In this document: one piece after another, positions 19,164 through 27,840 of the stretch
How the letters are laid out: every line of letters begins with the position of its first letter
Numbering within the stretch: position 1 is the stretch's first letter
NCBI RefSeq assembly: GCF_012927485.1
Contig: NZ_JABBPC010000036.1
Span: 173,996 to 237,995, forward strand
DNA length: 64,000 nt
Source: Polaromonas sp.
GTDB lineage: Bacteria > Pseudomonadota > Gammaproteobacteria > Burkholderiales > Burkholderiaceae_C
Direction: 5' to 3'
Translations under genes and position numbers: made by a program
The notes under the pieces: model-generated
The model's database searches: none
What the model saw: only the letters and a program-made list of their open reading frames with translations
Told to the model about the DNA's origin: nothing

Positions 19164-20041
19164 CCCCCGATCTTTTAGAGCAAGGTGCTCGACGCGCTGA
19201 AGAGCACAGGGTGTTACAGGCGACCGGAAAAAACAACACTGAATCCGGTGGGCGTCATGCCGGGACCGGCCGCATTACGACGCCTGGTGAGGTGGATATT
19301 GCCCACGGTCGCATCCTCTATCTGGAGGATGTCAGCGTCAGCTTTGATGGCTTTAAGGCGATCAACAAGCTGTCGCTCGACATCGCGCCGGGTGAGCTGC
19401 GTTGCATCATTGGACCCAATGGCGCGGGCAAGACAACCCTGATGGATATCATCAGCGGCAAGACGCGGCCCGATGAAGGAACCGTGTTCTTCGGCAGTAC
19501 GATTGACCTGCTACGGTACAAGGAAGCCGAAATCGCCCAGCTAGGAATTGGCCGCAAGTTTCAGAAACCTACGGTATTTGAGCAATTGACGGTGTTTGAA
19601 AACCTGGAGCTGGCGCTGAACACCGACAAGCGGGTGAAGGCTTCTCTGCTCTTTCGGCTGGATTCCGCGCAGAGTGACCGGCTTGCAGAAATTTTGGTGA
19701 CCATTCATCTTGCCAACAGTATGAATCGCAAGGCTGGGAATTTGAGTCATGGTCAAAAACAGTGGCTGGAAATAGGCATGCTGCTGATGCAGGATCCTAA
19801 GCTGCTATTGCTTGACGAGCCCGTAGCGGGCATGACGGATGAAGAAACAGCGCGAACCGCTGAACTCTTCCTCACGCTCAAGGGTAAGCATTCGCTGATG
19901 GTGGTGGAGCACGATATGAGCTTCATTAAAAGCATTTCTGAAATTGTGACGGTATTGTGCGACGGCTCTGTTCTGGCTCAGGGAACGCTGGATCAAGTGC
20001 AGGCCAATGAGCGTGTCATTGAGGTATATCTTGGACGTTAG
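19160..20041 (+). CDS. urtD: Urea ABC transporter ATP-binding protein UrtD
   Basis: LivG-like ATPase, 293 residues. A non-conserved N-terminal extension of about 50 residues precedes the nucleotide-binding domain, as often in UrtD. Walker A is GPNGAGKTT near residue 89, the signature is LSHGQKQWLEIGMLL (Ser-His-Gly rather than Ser-Gly-Gly, usual for UrtD), and Walker B is LLLLDEPVAGM. A D-loop and the switch His (VVEHDMSF) are present. It pairs with UrtE as the motor of the urea importer. Confidence 0.95.
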   Translation: MTPDLLEQGARRAEEHRVLQATGKNNTESGGRHAGTGRITTPGEVDIAHGRILYLEDVSVSFDGFKAINKLSLDIAPGELRCIIGPNGAGKTTLMDIISGKTRPDEGTVFFGSTIDLLRYKEAEIAQLGIGRKFQKPTVFEQLTVFENLELALNTDKRVKASLLFRLDSAQSDRLAEILVTIHLANSMNRKAGNLSHGQKQWLEIGMLLMQDPKLLLLDEPVAGMTDEETARTAELFLTLKGKHSLMVVEHDMSFIKSISEIVTVLCDGSVLAQGTLDQVQANERVIEVYLGR

Positions 20042-20069
20042 TACAAAGCCCCGCAGCAAGGCAATCCCC

Positions 20070-20762
20070 ATGCTGACAGTCACAAACATCAACCAATATT
20101 ACGGCGGCTCCCACATCCTGCGTGGTGTCAGCCTGCGATCGCACTTGGGTAAAGTGACCGTTTTATTAGGACGTAACGGCGTTGGAAAAACCACCTTGCT
20201 TAAGTCGCTGATGGGGTTGGTGCCCATCAAGACCGGCACGATTGAATTCGATGGCAAGGCTATTCACGGGGCTACGCCGTACGAGCGAGCGCGGGCCGGC
20301 ATCGGTTTCGTGCCGCAAGGCAGAGAAATATTTGCGCGGCTTACCGTGGAAGAGAACCTGCGCATGGGGCTTGCTTACAAAAGCGCCGCTACGCCAATAC
20401 CGGCTGAGCTTTATGAGTTGTTCCCTGTACTCAAGCAGATGCTGAATCGACGAGGAGGGGACCTGTCAGGAGGGCAACAGCAGCAATTGGCGATTGCCCG
20501 TGCACTGGCAGCCAAACCAAAGCTTTTAATTTTGGATGAGCCTACGGAAGGCATACAGCCCAGCATCATCAAGGACATTGCTCGCGTGATTCGCATGCTG
20601 GCCGACCGAGGTGACATGGCCATCCTTCTGGTGGAACAGTACTACGACTTTGCGCAGGAACTTGCAGACGACTATTTGGTCATGGAGCGCGGTGAATTTA
20701 TTGCGCGGGGTCTGGGAAAGGACATGGAAACCTTTGGGGTACGTCAATTGGTCGCAATTTGA
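20070..20762 (+). CDS. urtE: Urea ABC transporter ATP-binding protein UrtE
   Basis: LivF-like ATPase, 230 residues from the ATG at 20070; a longer frame starting inside urtD is not supported by conserved sequence. Walker A is GRNGVGKTTLLKSL, the family segment GFVPQGREIFARLTVEENL follows, the signature is LSGGQQQQLAIARAL, and Walker B is LLILDEPTEGIQPSI. It lies 28 bases after urtD and ends the plus-strand block; the next gene, ureD, converges on it with a 15-base gap and no visible bidirectional terminator. Confidence 0.96.
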   Translation: MLTVTNINQYYGGSHILRGVSLRSHLGKVTVLLGRNGVGKTTLLKSLMGLVPIKTGTIEFDGKAIHGATPYERARAGIGFVPQGREIFARLTVEENLRMGLAYKSAATPIPAELYELFPVLKQMLNRRGGDLSGGQQQQLAIARALAAKPKLLILDEPTEGIQPSIIKDIARVIRMLADRGDMAILLVEQYYDFAQELADDYLVMERGEFIARGLGKDMETFGVRQLVAI

Positions 20763-20777
20763 ACATTGCTCCAGTCC

Positions 20778-21608
20778 CTACATTGACCAGATGCGCGGAG
20801 CAGGGGCCGGCAGCTGCCAGAAATGACCGCGCCAACCCTGCCAAATTTGTTTAAGCAGTGCGAGGGCTGGCTCAACCCGTTCGGCCATCACCCTGACCAC
20901 CACGATCTGCTCGTTGGGGCTTGTGGCGCCTGCCGTGGCGCATAGCGGGTTCGCTTCAATGATCCCACGCGCACAGTCGAGTGCTTCTTGTCTGCGTTTG
21001 CGATCAAGCTTGCTGCCGGCTACGAGAAACAAAGAGCCCATGCAACGCTTACCGGCCATGCCCAGAGGGCTGTCTAACAGCAGGGCGTCGTTGGCGGCAA
21101 TACGCGCGTATTCTAGCCATACGCCGGGTACCTCAATGTGTTGACAAAAGCTGCCTAGGTGAAAGGGCTGGTTAGCCTCCGGCAGGCCGAGTGCGGTGAC
21201 ATCCCAGCCGATCAACTCTGAACCGGGTGCCGTGATCATGGTTAGACGATTTTCAGCGCGGCAACCGCTGTAGCAAATGGACTCTAGAGGCAGCCACTCT
21301 AAGCGTGCGCCAGGTTCAAGCTGGAGTTGAGTCCGCTGCAATGCGGGTTCACCGGTAGATCGATAAAAGCGCGTAGCGCCCGGTGTAGTGACGAGGCCAT
21401 GGGACCCTGCGCCCACGGTAAATCTCAGATCCAAGGTGTCGCCGCCTACTAATCCGCCGGGCGGGTGCACGATGACGTTGTGGCAGATCGCCTCGCCTTC
21501 TGGATAAAGGCTTCGCAAAATCCGGAGTGGTCCGTTGTGACGAAAGTGAGCCACAGTTTTTTCGTCTCGCAGGGTGTAGTCAAGTTCTAGCGTAGCGTTC
21601 CAAGTCAT
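20778..21608 (-). CDS. ureD: Urease accessory protein UreD
   Basis: UreD/UreH urease maturation scaffold, 276 residues. The conserved segments LYPEGEAICHNVIVHPPGGLVGGDTL, seen around residues 34-59, and the later PGATRFYRS and LEWLPLE stretches are diagnostic. In related genomes ureD usually sits immediately before ureA; here it keeps the same orientation as ureABCEFG but is separated from ureA by a 10.7 kb plus-strand block of kinase, regulator and urt genes. It therefore needs its own promoter in the 678-base region upstream. Confidence 0.95.
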   Translation of the reverse strand: MTWNATLELDYTLRDEKTVAHFRHNGPLRILRSLYPEGEAICHNVIVHPPGGLVGGDTLDLRFTVGAGSHGLVTTPGATRFYRSTGEPALQRTQLQLEPGARLEWLPLESICYSGCRAENRLTMITAPGSELIGWDVTALGLPEANQPFHLGSFCQHIEVPGVWLEYARIAANDALLLDSPLGMAGKRCMGSLFLVAGSKLDRKRRQEALDCARGIIEANPLCATAGATSPNEQIVVVRVMAERVEPALALLKQIWQGWRGHFWQLPAPAPRIWSM

Positions 21609-22286
21609 CGGTCAAGTTTATCTTGACGATTTAGGCAATACGTACAAGGGCATCAAATAGTGACGAGGGCGATGCTTTGTCCGCCTCAGCACTCTGCAAG
21701 TCAACCATTTTTTTAGTCGCCTACGCCTGGGTCGACGCTCCCTCTCTCTCCACTGCGGTCGTTGTATGCCCGCGAACTGAACTCAAAACTTTATGGGTAG
21801 AGTTGAGCCATAGGTTCATAAACGGATTGCGTATTTCGTCTTGCAATCGATCCATATAACCGGTTTTTATAGCGTGACGGCTTGCTCAACAGCGGTCACT
21901 TCCTGGCGTGCGCCTTTGTGTTCGTCCGTGTCCCACAGATTGAAACCTCGCGGTCTCTTAGGGTTCTGGCTTGAAATATCAAGAGAAAAGAGAATCTTTG
22001 CGTTGACCGGTCGTTCGTGGTCCCGCGCTCACGCGTTAGGTTTTTCTTTGGACTGGTCAGCGGGGCGGCAGGCGGACCACTCCGACTCTCAGCGAGATGA
22101 ATGAATTCACATATCGGACGCCCGCTGTCGCTGTCGCACATCTGGAGACCAGGCACGCAAAGGCGATCAAGCCTGAAGTCTCCTCGCATCAGCGCAAACT
22201 CAGGTGCAACTCCGCATAAGTTCCTACTTGGCTGGTAGCGCTGTTCGAATTCTCGAAGGGGCGCTACCAGCGAGAGGTTGCCCTGC
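21609..22286. other. Intergenic region upstream of ureD
   Basis: 678 bases between the ureD start and the end of a small secreted-protein gene, both on the minus strand. It should hold the ureD promoter. A short imperfect palindrome GTCAAG-TTTAT-CTTGAC lies at 21611-21627, immediately before the ureD start, and could be an operator. Several short reading frames are present but none has a convincing ribosome site or family sequence. Confidence 0.5.
22232..22270 (-). terminator. Hairpin after the small secreted-protein gene
   Basis: Perfect 10-base stem CTGGTAGCGC / GCGCTACCAG with a 19-base loop, 17 bases beyond the stop of the minus-strand gene at 22287. There is no T-run on the minus strand, so termination by this hairpin alone is uncertain. 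Confidence 0.4.
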
Positions 22287-22628
22287 TTATTTGCCGATTT
22301 GTGCGCTAGCTTTATTTTCTTGCTGATTCAGAGTTTTTTGTTCTAGTTTGGTGATCTTGCCGCCGTTTTGTGCCGCCATGGTGCGCTCTTCTTGGCGAAT
22401 CTGACGGTCTTCTTTGTGAAGTCCGGCTGCCTGGGCCTTGCTCAAATCACCTGCTTTAACTTCGTCTTTAATCCGCTTGTTCTGGTTGGCCAGGCGTTCG
22501 TTGACCTGCTCACGGCGCGGGTGTGTTTTTTGGAAGTGGTTGTCCTTGCGCTCTGCGGCGGGAGCTTGGGCAAAGGCAGAAGCGGCGAAGACGGAAAACA
22601 GTGCCGCGACGATCAGGACTTTTTTCAT
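22287..22628 (-). CDS. Small secreted Lys/Gln-rich helical protein
   Basis: 113 residues with a clear Sec signal peptide (MKKVLIVAALFSVFAASAFA, cleavage after Ala-Phe-Ala). The mature protein is very polar, rich in Lys, Glu, Gln and Asn, and predicted helical, with no cysteine. It contains a repeated NQ(N/E)(K/N) pattern (NERLANQNKRIKDEV and LNQQENKASAQIG). Similar short periplasmic proteins are common in Burkholderiales and are annotated only as hypothetical. The ATG is preceded by AAAAAGGAAAATCA, a good ribosome site. Function unknown. Confidence 0.8.
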   Translation of the reverse strand: MKKVLIVAALFSVFAASAFAQAPAAERKDNHFQKTHPRREQVNERLANQNKRIKDEVKAGDLSKAQAAGLHKEDRQIRQEERTMAAQNGGKITKLEQKTLNQQENKASAQIGK

Positions 22629-23287
22629 GATTGATTTTCCTTTTTAAGGTTGCTGGTCACAACTGCCTGCAAACCTGAAAGTTCAACGGCAGATCGATGG
22701 GTTGCGTTGACTCATGGAGTGTTTCTGGGCGGTAAAGTGACAGGCTCGGACTGGGATCGATTCTGGCCGCACTGGCAGTTGTTGGCGTGGGCAGCATAAC
22801 GGGGTGCAATACGGATCCGGTACGCCCTGATGCAACTGCAGTAAGCCGGGGCAATGCAGAGGACTCTGTTGCTTTGCTTAATCGCCTTACCCGCGGGGCG
22901 GAGACTTTAGCGGAAGAAAAAGTCAACACAATAGACTTTGACGCTTTTGTCCGCCAGCAGCTTTACGCTACAGCCGCCAAACTGCGGCCAAGTGCCTAGG
23001 CGCAAATTGCCAGCATGACTAGTAGTCAAAAAACTTGCGACCTAGATTGTTCCGGGGATCGCTGCGCCGTCGGCCCTGGTACATTGCCATATAGTAGGAA
23101 TCGTGGCGTCAGGTAGGCCGGTTGAATTAGCTTGCTTTATTCGATACGCCTGTTCACGGAAAAGAAAGCAGGCTACGATTCGGCGGCATAGAACGGCAGG
23201 CCCCGGGCGCCAGGCATCATCTAACCTGAATGGTGATGCAGGTAACGACCAGTTCATGTAATTGTTTCCAAAAAAAGGAGAGTAACT
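22629..23287. other. Intergenic region with a possible lipoprotein remnant
   Basis: 659 bases between the divergent small secreted-protein gene and the UspA gene. Apart from the remnant listed at 22733-22999, nothing coding was seen. The AAAAGGAG ribosome site for the UspA gene is at its end. Confidence 0.45.
22733..22999 (+). pseudogene. Possible remnant of a small lipoprotein gene lacking a start codon
   Basis: A frame open from a TAA at 22733 to the stop at 22997-22999. It reads as a hydrophobic segment ending in a lipobox-like VGSITGC, then a polar tail of about 65 residues. No ATG, GTG or TTG with a ribosome site precedes the hydrophobic part; the only GTG (22787) lies inside it. This looks like a signal-anchored lipoprotein that has lost its start, but a chance frame cannot be excluded. 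Confidence 0.3.
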
Positions 23288-23680
23288 ATGACCGTACTTG
23301 TAGCGTATGTGCCGCGTCCGGAAGGGCATGCTGCACTGGCCAAGGGATTAGAAATTGCCAAAGAGCGTCAAGAGCCTTTGGTGGTGGTAAATGCCAGCCC
23401 TGGTGGCAGACCAGAAGATTCATCGATGGCGGATGTTCAAGATGTCGAGCGGGTGGAAAAATTGCTAGCGGAGTCCGGTCTTGACGCTAAATTTAAGCAG
23501 TTCGTCCGTGGCAACAGTGCTGTCTCAGAGATCGAAGCGCTGGTTGAATCCCTGCACGTTTCGATGCTTGTTATCGGCCTGCGAAAACGGACTCCCGTGG
23601 GTAAACTGATCATGGGCAGCGTGGCCCAAGAGATTCTGCTCTCTGTTTCCTGCCCGGTGTTGGCAGTGAAGGCCGCCTGA
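23288..23680 (+). CDS. Universal stress protein, UspA family
   Basis: 130 residues, single Usp domain. It has the N-terminal beta strand TVLVAYVPRPEGHAAL, the conserved MLVIGLRKRTPVGKLIMGSVAQ region, which includes the G-2x-G-9x-G(S/T)-like nucleotide-binding motif (here G-x-x-x-x-x-x-x-G-x-x-x-MGS), and the C-terminal SCPVLAVK. A strong AAAAGGAG site lies before the ATG. It stands alone. USP proteins accumulate under starvation and stress; the specific role here is unknown. Confidence 0.9.
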   Translation: MTVLVAYVPRPEGHAALAKGLEIAKERQEPLVVVNASPGGRPEDSSMADVQDVERVEKLLAESGLDAKFKQFVRGNSAVSEIEALVESLHVSMLVIGLRKRTPVGKLIMGSVAQEILLSVSCPVLAVKAA

Positions 23681-23747
23681 GAGCAGGAGTGCCTGGCTTG
23701 AGCGGACCTTTAGAGGGACCTCTGAATCAACTCAAAATCTCCTAGAG

Positions 23748-24209
23748 TTATCCCTGATTCTTCGATGGTTTTGCAGGAGGCTTCAGCGGGATCCCCAAGG
23801 CTGCACGAGCAAGCGCATCCGCTTCGCCATTTCGGTGGCGCGGTATCCACTGCAGGCGGGTGTGGTCGAAAGATTTGAGCAATGCGCGAGCTTCTTCAAA
23901 TAGGCAGGCCAGCCGGGCAATGGGTTTGACGACTGCACCGCCGAGCTGTTCCACGAGGATGCTGTTGTCGCAATAAACAAGCAGTGCAGTCGCATCGCGT
24001 GTCTGCAGTTCCTGAAGCACCGCCATCAGTGCCCGTAGTTCCGCTTCATTGTTACAGCCCGTCCTATTCGTCGCCTGCGAGAGGGTGTGACGGGTGCCAT
24101 TGGGTTCGGTGAATACCGCGCCGATGCCCATGCGGCCGGGGTTCGGCAGCGCGCTGCCGTCACAATAAATAATCCATGGAGGGGGAGTCGCTGAAACAGG
24201 ATCGGGCAT
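23748..24209 (-). CDS. RNase HI family protein
   Basis: 153 residues, RNase H fold. The catalytic acidic residues are visible: Asp in IIYCDGSALPNPG, Glu in CNNEAELRALMA, Asp in LLVYCDNSILVEQL and Asp in GEADALARAAL; His precedes it in WIPRHRN. It is of the shorter YpeP/RnhA-like type seen beside housekeeping genes, and may degrade RNA in RNA-DNA hybrids. Whether it is the main cellular RNase HI cannot be told from this window, because a canonical rnhA usually sits next to dnaQ. Confidence 0.85.
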   Translation of the reverse strand: MPDPVSATPPPWIIYCDGSALPNPGRMGIGAVFTEPNGTRHTLSQATNRTGCNNEAELRALMAVLQELQTRDATALLVYCDNSILVEQLGGAVVKPIARLACLFEEARALLKSFDHTRLQWIPRHRNGEADALARAALGIPLKPPAKPSKNQG

Positions 24210-24279
24210 ACCGCAGGTTAACTGAAAAGCCGGCTACAGGACCTCCCGGGTTTAAGAGTCTGCACGGCTTTTCCGTTGA

Positions 24280-25566
24280 TCAGGCCAGTAGCTGGGGGTC
24301 AGTCTTGCCGTACTTCAGCGTCTTTTCATCGGGAACGAAAATGCCAGTGCTCTCGTTGCGGCCCTGCAGGATGAAACGGGCACCGGATTGCCAGATGGCT
24401 GCTGCGGCTGATTTGCTGCGCTCACCAATCTCACCGGTCTTCAGCCGGTTCACGACCACGCCAACCTTGGTGTCAGCGAAGTCTTTCAGCATCCACGCAT
24501 CGCCATCGCTGTCGCCTGCCACCAGTGCTGGGCCAAAGCCTTTTTTCGCTAGTAGCTCGCGCTGGATGCCGACGGTCTTGCCAGGCCCCCAGTTGAAGTG
24601 CCAGCCGTTTTTGTAGACATTGGTGTACTTGCCATCCTGCATTTCCAAACGCAAGCCAATGACATTCTCGGCGGGCACGTTATAGCCATACTTGGCATTG
24701 CCTGCAAATACACGCACCACGTCATCGAGTGAGGCGGTCGACACATAAACGTCGAAACCGTTGGCGCGCAGCGTATTCATCAAGTTGACTATTTCGTCGT
24801 GGATGCGAACACCGAAGAAGTGGCTCGCCACCACCTGGCCGGCCTTACCGGGAAACTTGCCTGAACTGGGCATCTTCACCTTGCGTAGCGCATCGCCCAG
24901 GTTGTAGTCGTTGGAGGCCTCGGCGAGCGCTTTCAGCTCGCCCGGTGTCATGTTCTTATAAAAGTAAATGATCCATTTGTAGCCGATCTCGATCGGATGG
25001 CTGTCGCAGATCGCGTCGTACATGAAGTAGAGCTTGGCACGGAAGTCCTTGAACTGCTCGGTGGCGTGAATCTGCTCCATCGACATCGTGCCGCCAAAAC
25101 CCTTGTAGTTGGTGTAAAGCCAACGATAGTCTGCATCCACGTCTGCAGCGATGTCTTCCATCAGGACCGGCTTGCCTTCGACATTCTTGTACCCCGCCTC
25201 GACCTTGAACGGGCCATTGGGCACCCCGGTGCGCAGCACCTCAGCGAACTCTTCTTGGTTCAGCTTGTAGGCAAGGTGGTCAATCTGATAAACCAGCAAC
25301 GCCTCTTCGCAGTCATTCATGATGCAGGTGTTATCCCAGTCAAAAACGGCGTAAGGTTTTCTTTTGATGTTGTAACCGTGGCTGGTTTTGCCTTGAGTCT
25401 GCATCAGGTGGTTTAACTCGCCTGCATTGAATGCAGACCAACGCGCCGGGTCAATGGCCTGGAACGACAGGGCCGCCGATTGGGTCGATTTGACAGTCGC
25501 TGCAAACGCTGGGGCAGCCAGTAGACCACCGGTGCCCATTGCCTTGATCAGGGAACGACGTTGCAT
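24280..25566 (-). CDS. Exported HAD-superfamily phosphatase
   Basis: 428 residues from the ATG at 25566, preceded by AAGAAAGA. The N-terminus (MQRRSLIKAMGTGGLLAAPAFA) resembles a twin-arginine signal. The HAD motifs are present: motif I AVFDWDNTCIMND with the nucleophilic Asp pattern DWDNT, motif II VYVSTAS, and motif IV GDSDGDAWML. A large cap region lies between motifs I and II. The family is often annotated as phosphoserine phosphatase-like; a phosphate scavenging role outside the cytoplasm is plausible. It lies upstream of nothing on its strand and 248 bases from the cupredoxin gene, which may belong to a different transcript. Confidence 0.82.
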   Translation of the reverse strand: MQRRSLIKAMGTGGLLAAPAFAATVKSTQSAALSFQAIDPARWSAFNAGELNHLMQTQGKTSHGYNIKRKPYAVFDWDNTCIMNDCEEALLVYQIDHLAYKLNQEEFAEVLRTGVPNGPFKVEAGYKNVEGKPVLMEDIAADVDADYRWLYTNYKGFGGTMSMEQIHATEQFKDFRAKLYFMYDAICDSHPIEIGYKWIIYFYKNMTPGELKALAEASNDYNLGDALRKVKMPSSGKFPGKAGQVVASHFFGVRIHDEIVNLMNTLRANGFDVYVSTASLDDVVRVFAGNAKYGYNVPAENVIGLRLEMQDGKYTNVYKNGWHFNWGPGKTVGIQRELLAKKGFGPALVAGDSDGDAWMLKDFADTKVGVVVNRLKTGEIGERSKSAAAAIWQSGARFILQGRNESTGIFVPDEKTLKYGKTDPQLLA

Positions 25567-25814
25567 GAGATCTTTCTTTTGACGATTTGTAAATGAGCCA
25601 TCTTGGCAGCGCAATGTGACACCTAAAAGGCAATCGGCGCGGAAGATGTTTCCGCGGTGTTGCGGACCGCGGGGTATTACCCGAGCGGTCGGCGGTGACC
25701 GGACCGAACCGTCTGCCAGGGTCAGTGAAATCCCGGCACAAAGGTTCAGACTTGCGCCAGGTGTCAACAACTGTCCCACCCAGACAGTCGGGCTGTCTGA
25801 TTGAAGTTCGTCTT

Positions 25815-26186
25815 TTAAGTGACGATTAAGGTGCCGTTCATGTCTTCATGGCCACTGCCACAAAACACATCGCAGAGGAATGGGAAGTTGCCGACTTTGT
25901 CCGCGGTGAATGGCAGCTTGGCAACTTTTCCGGGCACGATATCGATCCGCAGTCCCATGTCAGACAGGTTAAAACCCATGGGCACTTCCGGTGCGGTGAA
26001 CTCCAGACTGACACTTTCACCTTTTTTTACGTGAATTTCGCTTGGCACAAATTCAAACTTCTTTGCCACGATTTTGATCACTCGCACCTTTGGCTTCGCG
26101 AACGCAAAGCCTGCTGCCGAGCCCAAAGCCAAGGCCCCGGCGGCGCATATTAGTGTGCGTCTAGTGGAGTGGGTAAATGAGGTCAT
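25815..26186 (-). CDS. Exported cupredoxin with CuA-like motif
   Basis: 123 residues with a signal segment (THSTRRTLICAAGALALG, Ala-rich, cleavage near residue 30), then a cupredoxin domain. The C-terminal metal loop has Cys105, Cys109, His113 and Met116 in CDVFCGSGHEDM, the spacing of the CuA site of cytochrome oxidase subunit II. The upstream loop that carries the remaining CuA histidine reads VPMGFNLSDMG here, with Asn73 where a His would be expected. It starts four bases after the metallophosphoesterase stop, so the two form an operon. It may be a single electron carrier or copper-binding protein; it is not a full oxidase subunit. Confidence 0.88.
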   Translation of the reverse strand: MTSFTHSTRRTLICAAGALALGSAAGFAFAKPKVRVIKIVAKKFEFVPSEIHVKKGESVSLEFTAPEVPMGFNLSDMGLRIDIVPGKVAKLPFTADKVGNFPFLCDVFCGSGHEDMNGTLIVT

Positions 26187-26190
26187 GGCA

Positions 26191-27090
26191 TCAGACTTTC
26201 TGAACCGGAAATTCCGTAATAGCGTACTCGGTGGGTCTTTTACCGGTTTCAACTTCGCGGAACCCAAGGCCGCGATAGGGCTGCGTTGGGTCCCAAGGTA
26301 AAGGCGTGCGTTTGGGTTGCGATCCAACCACAGGCAGCGGGAAAATTAAGGACTTGGCCGAGTGGTGGGCAATATGCCCGGTCATGTGGTGATGTTCCTG
26401 GTGAACGTGGCCATAAAACACCGTCACATTGTCATGCGGCATCAGCAGCTCCACGGCCTTGGCACCGTCGCGAGTCGCCCAGTCCCATTGCGGGGCCAGG
26501 TCGAACAAAGGACGGTGCGCGAAGACCACGATGCGGGCTCCTTTGGGGTGCGTCTTCAAGTCATCGGCCAGCCAATCCAGTTGCTCTTTGCCAAGGCTCG
26601 CGCCCGGATCGCTGACGTTGTCGAGCACAATGAAATGCACGCCCTTGTGGTCAAACGTGTAGTGCGTTGCGCCAAAAAATTCTTTGAACGCCTTGCCGTT
26701 GTCAAGCGAAGCATCATGCTCGCCCGGGATGAAGCGCACGTTCTTGACCTTCAACTCAGCAACGATGGCTTTGACCTCCCCCATGCGCTTGCGGCGCTCT
26801 TTAGGATCATCTGTGGTGTGGGTAAGGTCACCCGTAAAGATCACAAAATCCGGAGTTTGCACGAGCTCGTTGACTGAAGCGATTGCTTTTGGCAGCGTTC
26901 CTTTGGCGTCAGGATTAGGCGCGCCCTCAAAGCCCCAATGACTGTCGGATAACTGAACGAAAAAGAAGTCCTCGTAAGCCGATCCCGCCGTCGTGTCGGC
27001 CGCCTGTGCCGTATTGCCGAGACCAGAAACAAAGACAGCGCCACCCACACCGGCTAGCTGCATAAATTGTCTGCGATCGATAGTGCTCAT
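26191..27090 (-). CDS. Tat-exported metallophosphoesterase
   Basis: 299 residues, calcineurin-like phosphoesterase. The signal peptide has a twin-arginine motif (DRRQFMQLAG) and ends near residue 30. The metal-binding motifs are in order: QLSDSHWG (Asp-x-His), FTGDLTH (Gly-Asp), GEHD (in place of the usual Gly-Asn-His-Asp, so Glu replaces Asn), FAHRPL and YGHVHQEH. The Asn-to-Glu change at the metal site is notable. It heads an operon with the cupredoxin gene and is divergent from an ECF sigma/anti-sigma pair, a likely regulator. Substrate unknown. Confidence 0.88.
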   Translation of the reverse strand: MSTIDRRQFMQLAGVGGAVFVSGLGNTAQAADTTAGSAYEDFFFVQLSDSHWGFEGAPNPDAKGTLPKAIASVNELVQTPDFVIFTGDLTHTTDDPKERRKRMGEVKAIVAELKVKNVRFIPGEHDASLDNGKAFKEFFGATHYTFDHKGVHFIVLDNVSDPGASLGKEQLDWLADDLKTHPKGARIVVFAHRPLFDLAPQWDWATRDGAKAVELLMPHDNVTVFYGHVHQEHHHMTGHIAHHSAKSLIFPLPVVGSQPKRTPLPWDPTQPYRGLGFREVETGKRPTEYAITEFPVQKV

Positions 27091-27267
27091 AATTAACTCC
27101 TGGGTTGTGCGAGGGCGGCGTTATGCCCGGCCCTCGGAATGTGATACCGGCTAACAGCAGGGAAAATTCCCAAACCAGCACAAAGACCCGACCCATCGCC
27201 CGGGTTTGGAGAATTTCGGGAATAAATACCGAGCGCTGCCGATAGGTGAAAGAAAAGAGGATGTCAT

Positions 27268-27840
27268 GTGATCGAAAGTGATGATTTGCGCCGCTTCGAA
27301 CTACTCGTGCTCCCGCATCTGGATGCGGCTTTTAACCTTGCGCGCTGGCTCACGCGCAACGACCACGATGCGCAGGATGTGGTGCAGGATGCGTTGATGC
27401 GGGCGATGCGGTATTTCAAGGGTTTTCGCGGCGAGCAGGCGCGCCCCTGGTGGCTGCAGATCGTGCGTCACACCTGCTATGCGTGGCTAAAAGAAAACCG
27501 ACCCGCAGAGGTGGCGTCGGTCGACGATACCGAAGAAGCGTGGCGCGAGGTCGCCGCCCCAACGGCCGATGAGCCGCACACGCTTGCAGTGCGAAATGCA
27601 GACCGAGTGCAAATCAATCGCGCCATCGCTGCGTTGCCTATCGTTTACCGGGAGGTGCTGGTCTTGCGGGAATTGGAAGACCTGCCTTATAAGGATATTG
27701 CGCGCATTGCCGATATTCCCATCGGCACAGTGATGTCACGTCTCGCGCGCGCCAGGAGCCTGATGCGTCAAGCGCTACAGCCCGGTGCCCGACCGGTGTT
27801 GCGCACCGTCATCGCATCAAAACAAGGTGAAATGAAATGA
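27268..27840 (+). CDS. ECF sigma factor
   Basis: 190 residues, RNA polymerase sigma-70 family, extracytoplasmic-function group. Sigma2 region: NLARWLTRNDHDAQDVVQDALMRAMR; sigma4 region with helix-turn-helix: VYREVLVLRELEDLPYKDIARIADIPIGTVMSRLARAR. The start is the GTG at 27268, with AGAGG upstream; no in-frame ATG is present. Stop and the next gene's ATG overlap (ATGA), so sigma and anti-sigma are coupled. The 177 bases before it separate it from the divergent metallophosphoesterase gene and contain GGGAATAAAT at about 27218, which may be part of an autoregulated promoter. Confidence 0.93.
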   Translation: MIESDDLRRFELLVLPHLDAAFNLARWLTRNDHDAQDVVQDALMRAMRYFKGFRGEQARPWWLQIVRHTCYAWLKENRPAEVASVDDTEEAWREVAAPTADEPHTLAVRNADRVQINRAIAALPIVYREVLVLRELEDLPYKDIARIADIPIGTVMSRLARARSLMRQALQPGARPVLRTVIASKQGEMK

